This document shows, piece by piece, positions 5,651-6,950 of a stretch of 6,950 nucleotides of DNA. The position numbers were made by a program, and so were the translations under genes. Under the pieces are notes generated by a model that made no database searches, had not been told where the DNA came from, and worked only from the letters and a program-made list of their open reading frames with translations. Every line of letters starts with the position of its first letter. Positions within the stretch are counted from its first letter, which is position 1. The stretch comes from Chthoniobacterales bacterium (GTDB taxonomy: Bacteria; Verrucomicrobiota; Verrucomicrobiae; Chthoniobacterales; UBA10450), in the NCBI GenBank assembly GCA_003244125.1, contig QHBL01000416.1:1-6950 (forward strand), read 5' to 3'.

Positions 5651-6046
5651 TTACGCCACCTGTCGCTCAGCCTGGCGCAAACGCCGTTCACTCTCCATTT
5701 CTTTCGAGAGAAAATAATTCAGCCCTGTGCGGATGACAGCGATAGCGCCGAGTTTGCCGATCTCCTCCCAGCTCGGCGCGATCGCGGTGGAGAGAATGTC
5801 GGCGCCGAGCTGGAACTCGAGCGCGAGCGCAAGATAACGCGCCAGCACCAGCCGAATCGCGGTGAACTCAGCCGCCTCACGCGCGGCAAACTGCCTCACC
5901 AATTGCACGATCGCGACGATGATCCCGATCCCGATTAAGGCCGCGCCGATTGTCTCAATCCCGAGTTTCAGCCATTGCACCGACCAGATTATGTTCTCCT
6001 CCACGGGCAAGGTTTTGTTCTCAATGACGACGGCAAACATCTTCAT
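5651..6046 (-). CDS. DUF1622 family membrane protein
   Basis: The 131-residue protein has three hydrophobic segments: WLKLGIETIGAALIGIGII (about 25-50), the LALALEFQLGADILST region (about 70-95) and the IGKLGAIAVIRTGLNYFL region (about 96-115), followed by a charged tail rich in Glu and Arg. The pattern LALEFQLGADILST, then W/P-EEIGKLG-IAVIRT-LNYFL-KE, is diagnostic of DUF1622, a family of small inner-membrane proteins of unknown function. The ATG at 6046 is followed by another at 6040 (MKMF); neither has a clear Shine-Dalgarno, so the exact start is open. It is divergent from actA with about 180 bases between them and converges on the cytochrome c fossil. No operon partner is visible. Confidence 0.88.
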   Translation of the reverse strand: MKMFAVVIENKTLPVEENIIWSVQWLKLGIETIGAALIGIGIIVAIVQLVRQFAAREAAEFTAIRLVLARYLALALEFQLGADILSTAIAPSWEEIGKLGAIAVIRTGLNYFLSKEMESERRLRQAERQVA

Positions 6047-6223
6047 TAACGACTCGGAAATGGTTCGTCTCGGGCGCAGCAGCGGGATGTCTGCGCCCAG
6101 TAGCTCCGCACTTCTGGCCGCTCATGCACTACGAATTTTTCGGGTGATCGGGCACAAAGCATTTCGCGATTGCTGCGCGCGACGCGGCACGGTTCAATGG
6201 AAGGCCGCACCGATGCCGCCAGT

Positions 6224-6880
6224 ATGGGACAGCTTTTTAAAAAGCGCGCCAATGCCATCGCACGGCTCACGCTGATTGGCATTCCATTTATTGTGATCGG
6301 CATATCCGCGGCATTCTACGCTTACGCGCGCTCAGATTTCTGGACGCAGGTAGACACGCCGGTCGAGCAAACGGTGCCGTTCAGCCACAAGCATCACGTC
6401 GGCGGCCTCGGCATCGATTGCCGCTATTGCCACACATCAGTCGAGCAATCCTCCTTTGCCGGCATTCCGCCGACGGAGACATGCATGACGTGTCACTCGC
6501 AGGTTTGGAAAGACGCGCCCATGCTCCAGCCGGTGCGGGACAGCTGGCAAACCGGACAGCCGCTCAAATGGACACGCGTCCATGATCTGCCCGATTACGT
6601 TTATTTCGATCACAGCATTCATGTGAACAAAGGCGTCGCCTGCGCCACCTGTCACGGCCAGGTGAACGAGATGCCGCTCACCTGGAAAACACAGGAACTT
6701 TACATGCGCTGGTGCCTGGACTGTCATCGCCAGCCGCAACGTTTCCTTCGGCCAAAGTCAGACGTCGTTAGCATGGATTACGCACCGCCGCCGGATCAGC
6801 TAGCGCTGGGGCAACGACTGCTGAAGCAGAACAATGTTCACACTGCGGGACTAACGGATTGCTACACGTGTCACCGATAA
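6224..6880 (+). CDS. actA: Pentaheme cytochrome c subunit A of alternative complex III
   Basis: This is a 218-residue protein with one N-terminal membrane anchor (about 14-35) and a periplasmic domain carrying exactly five CxxCH haem sites: CRYCH (66-70), CMTCH (87-91), CATCH (140-144), CLDCH (164-168) and CYTCH (213-217). Conserved stretches include VPFSHKHHVGGLGIDCRYCH, SFAGIPPTETCMTCHSQ, WTRVHDLPDYVYFDHSIHV and NEMPLTW. Five haems, one anchor and this sequence identify ActA of the quinol-oxidising alternative complex III, which passes electrons to a cytochrome or oxidase. The ATG at 6224 gives MGQLFKKRAN, in line with the family; an ATG at 6197 would add nine residues (MEGRTDAAS) and a TTG at 6170 eighteen. 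No strong ribosome site supports any of them. The rest of the operon (actB onwards) is expected beyond the right edge. Confidence 0.94.
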   Translation: MGQLFKKRANAIARLTLIGIPFIVIGISAAFYAYARSDFWTQVDTPVEQTVPFSHKHHVGGLGIDCRYCHTSVEQSSFAGIPPTETCMTCHSQVWKDAPMLQPVRDSWQTGQPLKWTRVHDLPDYVYFDHSIHVNKGVACATCHGQVNEMPLTWKTQELYMRWCLDCHRQPQRFLRPKSDVVSMDYAPPPDQLALGQRLLKQNNVHTAGLTDCYTCHR

Positions 6881-6890
6881 GGAACAAAAC

Positions 6891-6950
6891 GTGAGAGGTG
6901 AGAAGTCAACGCGCGCGATGAATCCACCTCTCACCTCTCACCTCTCACCT
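6891..6950 (+). repeat. Heptanucleotide tandem repeat with inverted arm after actA
   Basis: From 6925 to the window end the 7-bp unit CACCTCT is repeated about 3.7 times and runs off the edge. At 6891-6903, GTGAGAGGTGAGA is the exact complement of TCTCACCTCTCAC at 6929-6941 (and again at 6936-6948), so a 13-bp stem with a 25-base loop can form. The arm begins 10 bases after the actA stop. An ATG at 6918 opens a short frame through the repeat (MNPPLTSHLSP to the edge), too little to call a gene. Copy number may vary by slippage. Confidence 0.85.

Noticed and set aside
1..6950. CRISPR arrays, tRNA/rRNA genes, transposase, integrase or toxin-antitoxin genes
   Set aside because: Looked for on both strands; no regularly spaced repeats, tRNA-like folds or matching protein motifs were found.

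Overview
This is a GC-rich bacterial window with closely spaced genes and no plasmid, phage or insertion-sequence hallmarks. An alternative complex III subunit (ActA), a sensory-rhodopsin-transducer homologue, a DUF3008 protein and a DUF1622 membrane protein together would fit a free-living, aerobically respiring soil or water bacterium. Verrucomicrobiota is my first guess and Acidobacteriota or a related phylum the alternative; this is inference from gene content, not a search result.

Left part (1-3087), all minus strand, read right to left. A 45-residue predicted membrane protein (stop overlapping the next start by GTGA) leads into a sensory rhodopsin transducer (ASRT) homologue. Next comes a thiamine-diphosphate (ThDP) enzyme of the pyruvate oxidase/acetolactate synthase superfamily, whose first 32 codons are cut off from the rest by a 2-base deletion. 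It is followed by a 58-residue metallothionein-like protein whose Shine-Dalgarno overlaps the ThDP enzyme stop codon, and then by the N-terminal part of a large FAD-dependent 2-hydroxyacid dehydrogenase running off the left edge. The last three form a tight putative operon.

Middle part (3171-5234), also minus strand: a small lysine-rich DUF3008 protein, then a complete CLC-family chloride/proton antiporter with two C-terminal CBS domains. A hairpin just after the antiporter gene may be its terminator.

Right part (5333-6950), mixed strands. A small plus-strand membrane-protein gene is broken by a 1-base insertion. A short fossil of a cytochrome c C-terminus follows. A DUF1622 membrane protein lies on the minus strand. 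Divergent from it is a complete pentaheme ActA, normally the first gene of the alternative complex III quinol-oxidising operon, which probably continues past the right edge. The window ends in a 7-bp tandem repeat whose inverted counterpart lies just after actA.

Main points of interest: the metallothionein-like gene between two oxidoreductase genes; two independent frameshifts in otherwise conserved genes; the small membrane protein coupled to the ASRT homologue with no rhodopsin visible; the cytochrome c fossil next to actA; and the heptanucleotide repeat/hairpin after actA.
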